A DNA stretch of 64,000 nt, from contig NC_087070.1 of assembly GCF_963678635.1 (NCBI RefSeq), positions 51,194,514 to 51,258,513 on the forward strand. Reading direction: 5' to 3'. Below, one piece after another: positions 23,201-32,671 of this stretch. The notes below the pieces were generated by a model. That model worked only from the letters and a program-made list of their open reading frames with translations, was not told the DNA's origin and made no database searches. Each line of letters begins with the position of its first letter. Position 1 is the first letter of the stretch. The stretch comes from Symsagittifera roscoffensis (lineage: Eukaryota > Xenacoelomorpha > Acoela > Convolutidae). Both the position numbers and the translations under genes were made by a program.

Positions 23201-26200
23201 GTGTCTTGAAAAGTTTTTGTCTTTTAAAAGTTTTTGTCTTTTAATTGCTTATTAGAGGTTCGTACGCAAAATTGCCAGGTAATTGACTATTAACTAAGAA
23301 GCTTTGGTGCGGGCAGCCATGTTATAGCTAAACCTTGAGTAAAACTTCAATTAGCTCTATTCTATGAATACTTAACAAAAATAATAAGAATATTAATCTT
23401 GTTGTATAGTTAATATCGAATTGTTGACTTTGAGCTACTTAAAAAAAACGAAAAAACTAGGAACATTAGTGTTTATTGCACCGTTTTTACGGCCGAATTG
23501 AAGTTAAAGCTGGTTTCTGATATCGAAACGAGCATGTATAAACATTGAGCTTCGCTCAGATTCTTTGACCGAAAAAAACTTACCAAAACTAACTTGCTTT
23601 TTAACAAAACTAACTATTTTCCAAGTTTTTATGATAACTTGATTTGGATTACAGAAATTGAAATTTTTTGATGCCAGCTAAAAGCAAAAAAAATGTTAAA
23701 AATTTTTATTCAAGTGACAGGTGATTTACGGTATCAGTGCGGTCAGTGCCATCGGCGAAAAATCAATACCAAGCAAAATATGTCATTGGAAGCAAATCAA
23801 TACCCATGAAAAATAGTTTTTAATGCCCTTATCTTTTCCATGAGGTTGTATTACGGTCAGAAAGGCAGATTAGCGATTTTTTTTAAAAAGTTTTTAAAGT
23901 ATATAGTTTCGAAACGTTTTGAAGTGTGCCAGAATTTGTGTCCAAAAATCTAGTTTTCCGGAAATTTTTAGTGTCTAATATTCAATTTTATCAGTGCCAA
24001 TACCAGTTCTTTCAGTGCCAGTATTTTTTTGTGGCACAGTGACCACCCTGAATGATGAAAACGAGCACTTGGAGTGTTTTGGTAGCCGGCTTTTTTACAC
24101 AGAAAAATTTGAGGCAAGCAATTCAAACGTTGAAATTACTAAAAATTACAGACTGTTTTGAATGGTGAAATTGATTTGCTGAAAATTGAAGTTTCTGATG
24201 CAAAATAATAAGTCTGGTACAATAATAATAAAACTAGGGACTTATTTTTTTTCACAAAACACCAAGTTTTTTCAATTAAACTATCAACCAATGAAACCTA
24301 GAAAAAAATTCAAAAGCTTGAATTGATTTGAAATACCTGCAATGATATGCAAAACCTGCATTGTTTTGAAACTAACCTAACCAATCGGGGAAAATTAGAC
24401 AGGTATTAAGAATTTTTCGATGGCTTGCATTGATTCGCACAACCAAACTATCAACTAAAGGATTTTCTGAAGTTGTTTTGACGGCGCGCTTTGGTTTGCA
24501 AGAAATTAAAAGTTTTTGAGCGACGATACAATCAAAAAACATTCCATGTTGCTTTGATGGCCTGTTTTCAGCGGAACATTAAGTTTTTTCTAAAGCAAGC
24601 TGCTCAAGCGAAAGAAATTTCAAGTTGTTCGGATAGTTTCTTTTGGTTCGCGAAATGTGAAAACTTTTTAGTCTTGCCATAAAAACATGAAACATAAACA
24701 ATTTTACGAATGTAACTGGTGTGCTATGTTAAATTGATTTCCAATCAATGTACACGGGCGATGAAATTTCTTGAAAAAAAAAACTTGTTGATAGCTTCGA
24801 TGAATTTGCTTTACTTTCATGTTTTTCGATTTGTTTTATCATTCGTTCGAACGTTTATCAGCAAAATTTGAAATTTTCTTAAGCAAGCTATCAAATCCGG
24901 GAATTTTTCAAAGTTTTTTGATGCTTCACTTTGCTTTGTCAATCATTACGAGGCCAAATTGTGCACTGGATAGGCGCGTATTTTTGTGTCTGTATATTCC
25001 TGGATTCCAAAAACAAGGTCTTAATTAGCAAACTATAAAATCAAACAAAGAAACTTTGAAGCCGTGTAGTTTGGTTTTTTGCTTGGTGTTTGTTCGAGAA
25101 AAAAGTTGAAGTGGACTGTTAAATGATGAAACAAGGGGAGGATTCAAATTCGATCTGAAGCAAAATAACAAAGCAATGAATCTTCAACATTTTAACAATG
25201 TTTTGATGGCCTGAATTGGAGCGCAAAGTTTTTCAGTTTTTTTCAAGCAAGCTATCAACCAATCAAAACGTTTGTTTCGACTACTGAGAGTGGGGAAGAA
25301 CGTTGTTTAAAGTTTTTTCCGCAGAAACAGGTACTGTTTTTTTGTTGTCAAAATTTTTTATGTCACCTGGACATCAACCTATTTAACTTGAAAACAAATA
25401 AATTTTTCTTATTTCTTGGGGTGCTTTGAGAATAGATTGCTATGACTTATTTTCTATTGTAAATAAACTGTACACCCACACGCCGATTTAACTGGTTGCA
25501 ATTTTATGATGTTCATTCAAATCTAGAAGTTGAAAAATTTTGTTGAAACTTAAAGACAATGGCCTTGACCTGTACAAAGATCTTAAAAAGAGTTAGATCA
25601 TGCAGACTTCGGAATTGAAGAAGGAAGCATCTACAGTATTCATGACTTCGCAGTAAAATTTGTCCCTAACGACTTTTGTTAATCATATTGCCCCAAATAA
25701 AAATAAACATGGCGTTTTCGAAGTTCTTTTGAAACACACCCCTCCCGTAGATTCCTCTGACTACTTGTAATTTCTGTTCATATGTACCTGGTATTCCTCC
25801 GCTCTCTCTTGTGCCTCTTCTATCATCTGCTTCATGTTCGTTATCTCCTCCTCCCGCTGAGACATCTTACGGTCATACTGCTCGGCCGTAAACAGTGTTC
25901 TGAACAAAGATTACCACTCAGTTTTGATCAGGTTGAATAAAAGATTTCAACGACGTTTAACGTTTGTTCACGATCAAGCAGTAATGAACCAGAAAACGGT
26001 GTCCATAAATGTCTGCTCATGACTGCTTGATCGTGATCAAACGTCTCAAAAACCTTCTAATCAATCTGAAATATGCGGGTCATGAAAAAAGGTAGATATC
26101 TGCTGGAAAAGTTTGTCGTTTTTCTATAAACTTGCGCGATGTAACTCGATTGTGCGACCCGGGTGGATGTTTGAGTTTTATGGTGGGAAAGCCCTATAGT

Positions 26201-27872
26201 CGAGCTCAAAGTCAGAACATAAAGTCTGTCAGTCGAAACGTGAAATCGCGTCAGTCAAAGCATCGTTTCAGATGAAACATGCATTCGAACGCAAAGTCGA
26301 AACTTCAAGTCAAAATTAAAGTCGAACACAAAGAGAAACGAACTCGAGTACGTAGAATCATAAAGTCGAACGAAAAGTCAAAACATAGAGTCGAACACAG
26401 AAACGAAACCTGAAGTCGAAAATAGATAAGCAGCACAGTGATATTGTATAATCAATCCTTTTTAGTCACCCTGATTACAATAATATTACAAAATTTGCCG
26501 AGTTTGACCAGCCGGGTTGACGAAAAAAACCTATCATACAAATTTATAGAAGGAAAATTTTTTTCATAGACTAAAAAATAATATGAAAAGAGAATTATAA
26601 GCATTTTTTCCATTCTATGATTTTTTATAATAACTACTCTCTGCCAAATCTGGAACCAAATAACGAGCTTTTTGCCATAAGAAAATTGCATGATAAGCAT
26701 TATATTGTTCAAAAAAATGTTTTGTGATTTCATTGTTGCTCTCATGTAAACAAAAGTTTTTCCCAAGACCTCAATTATGAACATGTATGAAAGAAATTTT
26801 TCTTCTGTGGAAGTCAATCGGGCAGAGACAGCTTAGTTTCATAGGTGCAAGTCTCAAGTTTGTTATTTGAAGCATGATTACTTAAATTTTGTACAAAGAA
26901 AAATTAGAATTTATAAAAGAGAAATGCAACAATAAATTTCGTTAGGGCCAATTGGTGATTATGAATTGAAATTTTTTATCATGTTGTTGCAATCAAGTTA
27001 TCCTTTGCTTTTAAACATTTTGGTCAAGTTTGATAAATTTTACCAATTTTTTTGTTTTTAGGTCCTTGTTTTTACATCACAATGAATTTTGGTTAAGGTG
27101 ACTCAAAATCCAGAGATGAAGAAGGAGCAAAAACTAAAACAAGGACAGCCGGTTACTGTTTCACTTTTGTCTTACAATAAATTCCAAAGTTTTTTCAAAT
27201 TAGTGTAGTTTTTTTTGCGTGGTGACATAAAAGAATTTGTACAAAAAATTTTTTACAAAATCGACAGTTATAGTAAAACGGTCATTTCGAAAAAAATTTT
27301 TGTCGAAAAATAACTAGAAAAACGAAAACAAAGTCTACATCACAATGAATTTTGGTTAAGGTGACTCAAAATCCAGAGATGAAGAAGGAGCAAAAACTAA
27401 AACAAGGACAGCCGGTTACTGTTTCACTTTTGTCTTACAATAAATTCCAAAGTTTTTTCAAATTAGTGTAGTTTTTTTTGCGTGGTGACATAAAAGAATT
27501 TGTACAAAAAATTTTTTACAAAATCGACAGTTATAGTAAAACGGTCATTTCGAAAAAAATTTTTGTCGAAAAATAACTAGAAAAACGAAAACAAAGTCTT
27601 TAGAAAAATTTTAGACAAATTTTCGTACTTTTTTAAATGTTCAGTTTGTTTAGAAAAATTCCAATTTTTTTGGAAAGCTTGATTCTCAAACTGGCTCAAA
27701 AAACTACTTTAAAACTATTGAATCAAAGTTTTCGCTGTTTTAAAAAAGCATAAGTAACCTATTTTAAGCCTGCTCGCTTACCTTATTTGCTCGAAATAAG
27801 ACCAAACATCGAAAAATTCGAACGTGTTTTTCTCGACACTGAGAATCATCGTCCAGTTTTTTTGAAATGTCG
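13082..27872 (-). CDS. Coiled-coil protein gene, six 3'-terminal exons
   Basis: Six minus-strand exons join with consistent phases: 27872-27782, 25899-25788, 21609-21455, 20824-20611, 15715-15536 and 13273-13082. Each has AG acceptor and GT donor dinucleotides. Together they encode 313 complete residues ending in a TAA at 13082-13084. The N-terminal exon is aromatic-rich (FEFFDVWSYFEQ); the rest is almost continuous Glu/Lys/Gln-rich helix with heptad character. Exons are visibly more GC-rich than introns. The first exon here starts mid-codon, so the 5' end is missing. The layout (short globular end, then long coiled coil) would suit a kinetochore NDC80-type or a ciliary/centrosomal protein, but I cannot assign a family. 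Confidence 0.85.
14587..14630. repeat. Perfect 18-bp stem hairpin
   Basis: ATCAGAGTAAGGTGGCAA (14587-14604) and its exact complement (14613-14630) are separated by 8 nt. A further AAGGTGGCAATTGATGCTGAC follows, echoing the stem. It is intronic on the minus strand and probably a remnant of a small foldback repeat. Confidence 0.8.
14830..14874 (+). repeat. Dispersed hairpin repeat, copy 1
   Basis: It shares about 45 bp with 55757-55801, including GCCCTGATACGAGCAGTCTT preceded by the self-complementary AGGGCTTTGCCCT. A shorter third occurrence lies on the minus strand near 62787-62805. Confidence 0.7.
15453..15490 (+). repeat. GGGGA/GGA-rich tract
   Basis: Four to five repeats of GGGGAGGA in a row. 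Such runs of guanine can form G-quadruplexes. It lies about 50 bp from the splice donor of the exon at 15536-15715, on the C-rich strand of the transcript. Confidence 0.7.
15536..15715 (-). CDS. Coiled-coil gene, penultimate exon
   Basis: 180 bp, exactly 60 codons, phase 0 at both ends. Acceptor TAATTTAG and donor AAG/GTCACA. Residues include NQISKQDDTLGGKQRELSRY and QQQINKQIKLLQTTKDRVEK, a Gln/Lys-rich coiled coil. Confidence 0.85.
16102..16667. mobile_element. Foldback MITE with ~220-bp inverted arms
   Basis: The left arm 16102-16323 begins CTAGTGGACAAAAATAAGCG. The right arm 16450-16667 is its inverted copy, beginning CTAGTAAACAAAATTAAGCG on the minus strand. Homology runs through CAAATGATCAGAGCTACCCT. 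The arms are diverged by roughly 10-15% with small indels, and about 125 bp of unique sequence lies between. There is no coding capacity. The TA-containing CTAG ends would fit a Tc1/mariner-type origin, but the family is not certain. Confidence 0.8.
17194..17623. repeat. Inverted repeat, probable MITE
   Basis: ACGATAAGCAAATTAGACGG and its complement, 21 bp in all with the next A, sit at 17194-17214 and 17603-17623. Several related AAATTRGACGG units lie inside and just outside. The true element ends may lie further out; no target duplication was found. Confidence 0.55.
19462..20176. mobile_element. MITE-like element with CCCGCACTCAGTAAAAA ends
   Basis: The left end CCCGCACTCAGTAAAAA (19462-19478) is matched by the inverted TTTTACTGAGTGCGGG (20161-20176). 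The interior is very AT-rich and dominated by reiterated GATTATAAT and ATTATAATCGATT units. It contains no gene. No target duplication could be picked out. Confidence 0.6.
20203..20300. repeat. CA/TA compound microsatellite
   Basis: About 24 CA units run directly into about 25 TA units with one interruption. A minus-strand frame of Val-Cys and Tyr-Ile repeats over this tract is an artefact. Confidence 0.95.
20611..20824 (-). CDS. Coiled-coil gene exon
   Basis: 214 bp. Acceptor TTTTTAG and donor AAA/GTTAGT; one base completes the previous codon and the exon ends in phase 0. It reads TVSHNFKFDFLPRLAAERDE and then a Glu-rich helix including EEEEVGGEIEAISGDIV and LRLKVEELTFEQRL. A strong heptad pattern is visible. 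The GC-rich composition stands out against both introns. Confidence 0.88.
20825..21454 (-). other. Short intron of the coiled-coil gene
   Basis: 630 bp between phase-2 exons. It contains a 14-bp palindrome, GAGCTGTACAGCTC, near 21338. Nothing else was recognised. Confidence 0.6.
21455..21609 (-). CDS. Coiled-coil gene exon
   Basis: 155 bp. It starts in phase 0 after GTTAG and ends two bases into a codon before GTGTGT. It reads AELEEGREADRLEDELIEVR and then DVIKDMEAKYREMIDKWKHN, a charged coiled coil. Confidence 0.88.
22329..22357. repeat. Perfect hairpin, 14-bp arms, 1-nt loop
   Basis: TGGGCTTTCAATGA and TCATTGAAAGCCCA flank a single C. It lies in an intron and could be a snapback remnant of a small repeat. 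Confidence 0.8.
24270..25270 (+). repeat. Diverged intronic repeat with AAGCAAGCTATCAA core
   Basis: The core AAGCAAGCTATCAA or a close variant occurs near 24593, 24880 and 25243, with shorter CTATCAACYAA forms near 24283 and 24446. Neighbouring GTTTTGATGGCCTG phrases recur with it. Spacing is irregular (about 290-360 bp), so this is an old, eroded repeat array. Confidence 0.5.
25788..25899 (-). CDS. Coiled-coil gene exon
   Basis: 112 bp. It completes a split codon with one base and ends in phase 0 at CAG/GTACAT. It reads TLFTAEQYDRKMSQREEEIT and NMKQMIEEAQERAEEYQ. The acceptor is TTGTTCAG. Confidence 0.88.
25961..26043. repeat. Imperfect hairpin next to an exon
   Basis: CGTTTGTTCACGATCAAGCA and the complement of CGTTTGATCACGATCAAGCA face each other across about 40 bp. 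Weaker homology continues outward to about 25921 and 26070. It lies 60 bp upstream (transcript sense) of the exon at 25788-25899. Confidence 0.65.
26190..26425 (+). repeat. Degenerate AAAGTCGAAAC repeat array
   Basis: At least ten copies of AARTCGAAM or AAGTCRAAAC occur at irregular 15-30 bp spacing, for example AAAGTCGAAACTTCAAGTCAA and AAAGTCGAACGAAAAGTC. It is a decayed short-unit satellite within an intron. Confidence 0.65.
27073..27598 (+). repeat. Exact 263-bp tandem duplication
   Basis: 27073-27335 and 27336-27598 appear identical base for base when read side by side. Perfect identity in otherwise diverged intronic DNA implies a very recent duplication or an assembly duplication. Confidence 0.9.
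27782..27872 (-). CDS. Coiled-coil gene exon (most 5' found)
   Basis: 91 bp. Acceptor TGATTCCAG, donor AAG/GTAAGC. Two bases complete a prior codon, then 29 codons, then two bases. It reads TFQKNWTMILSVEKNTFEFF and DVWSYFEQI. Aromatic-rich and not obviously coiled coil, so it is probably the end of a globular N-terminal region. Confidence 0.75.
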
Positions 27873-28711
27873 CTGGAATCAATGAAAGGGTTTTAATTTA
27901 TTGTAATGACAGGTTTTTAACAAAAAGTTGAAGAAAAAGCAAAAAAATAAAATATACCCGAATACAAAACTACTCACTATTTTCAAAAGTCGGGAAAAAA
28001 TGATTTTTCAGAAACAACCAGTTGCAAATTGGAATGAAATAAATACTTAGCTAGACAAACATAAAACTGGCAAGACAAAAACAAATTGGCGAGACTAAAG
28101 TGTTTTGCGATTAAAGCGAGCTCTCCTCGTTGCTAGCATTTTGAAAAATGTTTTATGTGTATTTGTGGAATCGTTCGTAACGCAGGTCTTCGTAATTGGC
28201 TGAACTAAAATCATTGATTTTCGTCTGCAGATGAATATTGTTTGTGTGCACAAATTAGTCTATCACCTTTAGAAATACAATCAAGTTGGTCAATTTTGTT
28301 ATTTCATTGTTTTTTTGTTTTGCTGCTCTTTTCTATAACACAGTGGAATTATCGTTAATGTGATTGCAAACACCCTAAATTGGCATCACTGGTTTTTTTT
28401 TAAAAACGCCGTGAAAATGATACAATGGTTGAATCGGTAGTAAGTTATGTTCATCATGAGCTATTTTGACAGCTCCTCTTTATTCGGCCTTTTGAACAAA
28501 GATGCAGTTCATTTTCATCAAATGATTAAATATGAAAATTGATGACACCGACAACTCTATTTTTATATGAAACTGAAATAAGTTTTTTCGCAATTTTTAC
28601 GTTGTTTGAGCAACGTTTCATCGTTCTGCAGTATTTTACTTAACTAAATTCATTTACAAAAAAAAACACTTTTTTGATTTTTATTAGTTAAATTCATGAT
28701 GGATTTATTTA
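27873..28711. other. No gene seen
   Basis: AT-rich DNA between the last recognised upstream exon of the coiled-coil gene and the hAT MITE hosting the Ty3 element. Any further 5' exon would lie here or beyond the retrotransposon; none was identified. Confidence 0.5.
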
Positions 28712-28757
28712 CAGGGATGGATCCAGGATTTTTTTCGAGGGGTGTGAGTTTAGGTGG
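28712..28757 (+). mobile_element. hAT-type MITE, left fragment split by the Ty3 element
   Basis: It begins CAGGGATGGATCCAGGATTT, the family terminus seen at 1889 and 50789, and runs into the LTR boundary at an AGGTGG hexamer. Its continuation is found on the far side of the retrotransposon from 47589. Confidence 0.75.
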
Positions 28758-29153
28758 TATTGGTTAACTCATAGAGTAATTTCGGATAGGGTACACCGTC
28801 TGCTCGTCACGCTATCTTATTTTCGGCCGGATAGATTCGTGCAACTTCTTAATCTAATACCGATCCTAATCTTACTCTTATATCTACTAGTCTCAGGGTG
28901 TTTAACTAGTCTGTGCTAGGCTCAATAGATCTAGAGTATACTGGCTTATTGCGACTGCTGAAGTTCTCTTGGAGAGGCAACTAATTTCTAAGTTAAATTC
29001 AAATCTCTCTGGTGCTGAAATTACAAGTAATTTCAGCACTTACAAATAAGTGGGTTGTTAGTTAGATGGATTATGATTGGTTGATGTTAAATATTTTACA
29101 GTGGTAAAATATCCAATTTATCCAATTATTAAATGTAGTTTAGATCAGTTCCA
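28755..29153 (-). repeat. 3' LTR of the Ty3 element
   Basis: 399 bp, starting TGGTATTGG and ending GTTCCA on the plus strand (TG...CA on the element strand). It contains GAAATTACAAGTAATTTCAG, a palindrome shared with the other LTR. Confidence 0.92.
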
Positions 29154-30751
29154 CCCATCCGGGTTTTACAGAGTTTTTTAGAATTATCTTTCTGCAATTT
29201 GAAGGATGGATGATGAACGTTGGTATTTGGTGATCATCGTATTCTTGTCCGGTTCCTCTTGGATAAGGAAGTTCCAGGACGCTGAATTATGATCAGGAAA
29301 TTATTACGTCGTTTTTTGACAACGATTGTGATCCCCAATGAAATCAATCCGATTCCAAGATGGTCTGCTATGACGGTTTTTTCTGTATTATGTAGAGAAC
29401 TTGTTTTGTGTGCAACCTCGTCTGGGAATGGCGTGAAGATCGTGTGTGGAAGAGATACCTTGTAACTCGGATCTGTACGTATACTTGAACATCGATGTGG
29501 TCATTGGTCTAGTTCAATGAAGTCCTTTTCTGGTCAAGTCGTACTCTAAATCCTTTGAGTTGTGATTGTGGACGGCATGTCGGTTGTGCTTAGCCATTCT
29601 TTTGTTCGAGTGTGATGGGATCATCTATTCTTTGGATGTGTGTCTTTGTTGTTGTGTATTGATTTATATACTGCAAAGTATGATTTACATTTTATAAAAT
29701 TATGTTAATTCAATTTTTTAATCATGATTTTAGTTAGTCGTTTTCACAAAAGCGTTTTGTTTTAGTTTGGTTATTTTGAAGAGTTACTCACCCTTGAGTA
29801 CCTCTTATTAAAAATAGGAGTGTGGTCACAAAGCGTGGATGTAGCGCGGTGGGTTAGGCTGGCTAAAGAGCATGCTCAGGACGTCCTCTCTGGTGGGTTA
29901 GGCCAGGAGTGGGAGTATGATTTCATGCTGTTTCTTTGAGAGGTCCTGTTATGTGATAACGTTTTATGTTGGGTTTATGTTAGTCTTTCTTATGTTACTT
30001 TGGTTGTGTCATTTTTTCAAAATCCAATTGTTTTTGGTATGGGTTTGTCTTGCGACTTTTTTGTGTTTTATTATTTCTTTCTTAGACTTTATAATAGTCT
30101 TCAAAAGAATAAATTACCCAGTTTTAAACTGGGTTAATCCGGTTTGGGTACCGTTGGTTTTTTTTTCTTAGTCATGCTGTTATTTTATGATTTGTGGTGT
30201 TTAGTAAGCTGCGTTGGTTAGTTTGGTTTAGTATATAATTCCTTTCCAACCGGGTTAAAGGAAAGTTTGAAACGTGTTATCGTGTGTTAGAGTTGTTGAG
30301 TGTCAAAACTTGAAACTTAAAATCATTATTTAAACAATTCTTCGTGGGCGAGCTGTGCGAGTTTGGATAGAATTCCTGTGCGGGTGAATGAAAATATTTG
30401 AAAAGGTTAGTACTGCTTTCTCATTTTATCAATTTATTGCATATAATTTGAATTTTACTGCGTTTGGGGGAAATTTAAAATTATAAATTTTCATCGTAAT
30501 TAAGTTTATTGCTTCATGGGGAAATAATTTATAGATAAAATTACTACATTTGGTATGAATTTTATTACATTATTTAGTGCAAGAAATTAACGAATTTTAA
30601 GAGAAATTAACAAGTTTGTATTTTTATTTTTCTTTTCTGTTTTGTGGATGATCGTGATGTGAAGACTAGAAATATAAATCAAACATTGATAGAAAATGGT
30701 TAGTACTAATTTAAATTTATTAGTGAAGAGTATTTTAAATATACTTAAATG
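29154..30751 (-). other. Long 3' non-coding region of the Ty3 element
   Basis: About 1.6 kb between the last ORF and the 3' LTR. No coding frame. Hairpins include ACCCAGTTTTAAACTGGGT near 30117 and CCTTTCCAACCGGGTTAAAG near 30242. Next to the LTR the element strand reads CCCGGATGGG, which could serve as a weak polypurine tract. Confidence 0.6.
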
Positions 30752-31318
30752 TTAATCATCTGGGAAAAAGCCGTGGGGGAAGATGTCGTGTATCATATCT
30801 GATGTTGTTAGTAATTTGGCTAGTATGCGTATGATGTTTTTAGTTTGTAGCAGTGGCCAAAGCAATTGAAGTGCGTTAATGGTTTTTAGTTCTTCGGTGC
30901 CTACTGCAAACTCGTAAGGTGTGTTTTGAATGAGGTTATATATTTTATGATTATATTTAGTATTGTGAATGAATTCTAAGATTAGTAATTCAATAGGCTG
31001 GATAAATTCATGCGGGATAAGGAAGGGTTTGGATTCTTCGGCATTGAAGGTCTTCGTGATGGGACAGAATATATACATTTGGGTAACTGGGTCATAGTTG
31101 CGGAGGATGCTGTGGAGGTTAGTATCTTTGATGCAATATGTAAAATTAAGGAAAAATGGTGACGTGTACTTTGAGTTGCGAAACTGAAAACGATGGTGAG
31201 GTTGTCTTGATGGGGTATGCAAATCAAAATGATTTTGTATAAAACGATAGTATGTATATGTGTGGGTTTGTTTAGTGCGTAACATAATTATCGTGGGAAC
31301 AGTGCAAATCGCGTTCAT
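30752..31318 (-). CDS. Ty3 element 3' accessory ORF, part 2
   Basis: 188 codons, open throughout, ending DIFPHGFFPDD. It is rich in Ile, Leu, Asn, His and Thr with no signal peptide or clear transmembrane span, and no family I recognise. It lies just downstream of the longer 3' ORF at 31395-32564 in another frame, so it may be the C-terminal part of one protein separated by a frameshift, or a separate small ORF. It is outside the standard Ty3 gene set. Confidence 0.5.
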   Translation of the reverse strand: MNAICTVPTIIMLRTKQTHTYTYYRFIQNHFDLHTPSRQPHHRFQFRNSKYTSPFFLNFTYCIKDTNLHSILRNYDPVTQMYIFCPITKTFNAEESKPFLIPHEFIQPIELLILEFIHNTKYNHKIYNLIQNTPYEFAVGTEELKTINALQLLWPLLQTKNIIRILAKLLTTSDMIHDIFPHGFFPDD

Positions 31319-31394
31319 GTGGTGAAAGAAAGTGAAAGGTTAGTGATATAACTGAGAAATTTGTCATGGAAACTTTTGTAAGCTTGAATATCAG

Positions 31395-32564
31395 CTAGTG
31401 ATTCTGAAATGATGTGACATACTTTCTATCAAAAATATTAAGTGTGAACACGTATGATGTTTTGATCAAAAATTTTTCTGTTAGTTGCGGGTTGGCGAAG
31501 CGGTCTTCATCTAAAAATTGGTCTTGATTAGGTCGGATGATATTATGGTCGTAATATTCTATTGTAAATTCGTTAGCTTGGGGTGCAGTGAATGTTTTTA
31601 ATAATTTTTTATATCCTAAGTAAGTAAATTGTCGAGGTGTTAGTGTTGTAGTGAGTCTATATAGCATGTCTTTGTTCTTTTCTATGTTGTCATGAGTATT
31701 AGTTAGTGGTAGGCAAAGGGGGTTAGTAAAATGATAATAAGATGTCCAATAAAGTGTTGGCATTAAAACATGTTCATCTACAAAACTAAGTGTGTCATCA
31801 GTATCGTTAGGTGTATTTAATGTATATTGTGGAAATGAGGGTAAGGTGATTGCAAGAAAATTTTTCGTGTTTAGGTGTTGCGGGTGATTAAAATATTCAC
31901 AGGCTGTTCCGGGTTTGGTCGGGAATGGGTGATTCGGGAATTTTCGTTTAAAAGTGCGATAAGCTCGGTGAGTGCTACTAGGTGTTTCGGTGGATGTGGA
32001 TGATTGTGTGAATGATGCAGTGTAAGCTGAGGAGGGTGTAGGAGTAGGTGGGTTTGAGGATTCTATTGTGGATGATAGTTGATGTATTGTGAGGGTGTTA
32101 GGGTGTATTAACTATTGCTGTAGGGTAATAAAATTATCGAGTTCCTGGGAAATTTGGGGGGTATCTGGGGAATTTTTATATGATCTGTCGGAATGAAGTT
32201 GAGAATAGGTTGGGGTCACTTGCGAGGCATAAGAAGGAGTGGAAACGGATGGGAGTGAATGATTTGATGAAATTGGTTGAAAAGGGGGTTTTGAAAAAAC
32301 TGAGGAGTTGGTCTGAGTATAATTTGATGGAGATGGTTCGGAGTCTGCAAATTCGTCAGGGGTTTCTACATTAGGGTTTTTAAATTGTGAGATAGAGTAT
32401 AAAAATGGAATATCTGAGTTAGTATCGGAATTCGTGCTTGATGATATATTAATAATCGGAAAATTGGGTGGTGGGAAAGCAAAAAGTGGGATTATTGGGA
32501 TTTGAGTTTGGAGGTTGGCTGGGTGGGAATTTGAGCGATGTAGGGATCCAAGTTGTCGTCTCAT
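31395..32564 (-). pseudogene. Ty3 element 3' accessory ORF, part 1
   Basis: About 390 codons in one frame, interrupted by a single TAG at 32112-32114. The N-terminal 250 residues are Ser/Pro/Thr/Asn-rich and look disordered. The C-terminal part (31395-31763) is more ordered, with DEHVLMPTLYWTSYYHF and FLIKTSYVFTLNIFDRKYV. It lies between the envelope-like gene and the 3' LTR. I do not recognise a family. Length and the single stop argue for a real coding region that has recently been damaged. Confidence 0.5.
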
Positions 32565-32671
32565 CGTGGGCTAAAAAAATGATTATTTTGAGACTGAAAA
32601 GTGGTGGTGTGGGGTTGTTCTATAATTTGTTCGTATGTATTATCATTTTGTGAATGATGTGTCATTAAATG

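Larger units (their letters stand above)
21610..25787 (-). other. Intron of the coiled-coil gene (4.2 kb)
   Basis: It contains a 14-bp-arm hairpin at 22329-22357 and a diverged repeat field around 24270-25260 that reiterates AAGCAAGCTATCAA. It is very AT-rich, with no additional exon recognised. Confidence 0.6.
25900..27781 (-). other. Intron of the coiled-coil gene (1.9 kb)
   Basis: It contains an inverted repeat at 25961-26043, an AAAGTCGAAAC-rich block at 26190-26425 and an exact 263-bp tandem duplication at 27073-27598. No exon was seen. Confidence 0.6.

Noticed and set aside
26452..26817. 121-codon minus-strand frame
   Set aside because: Intronic relative to the coiled-coil gene, AT-driven composition, no recognisable motif and no splice signals.
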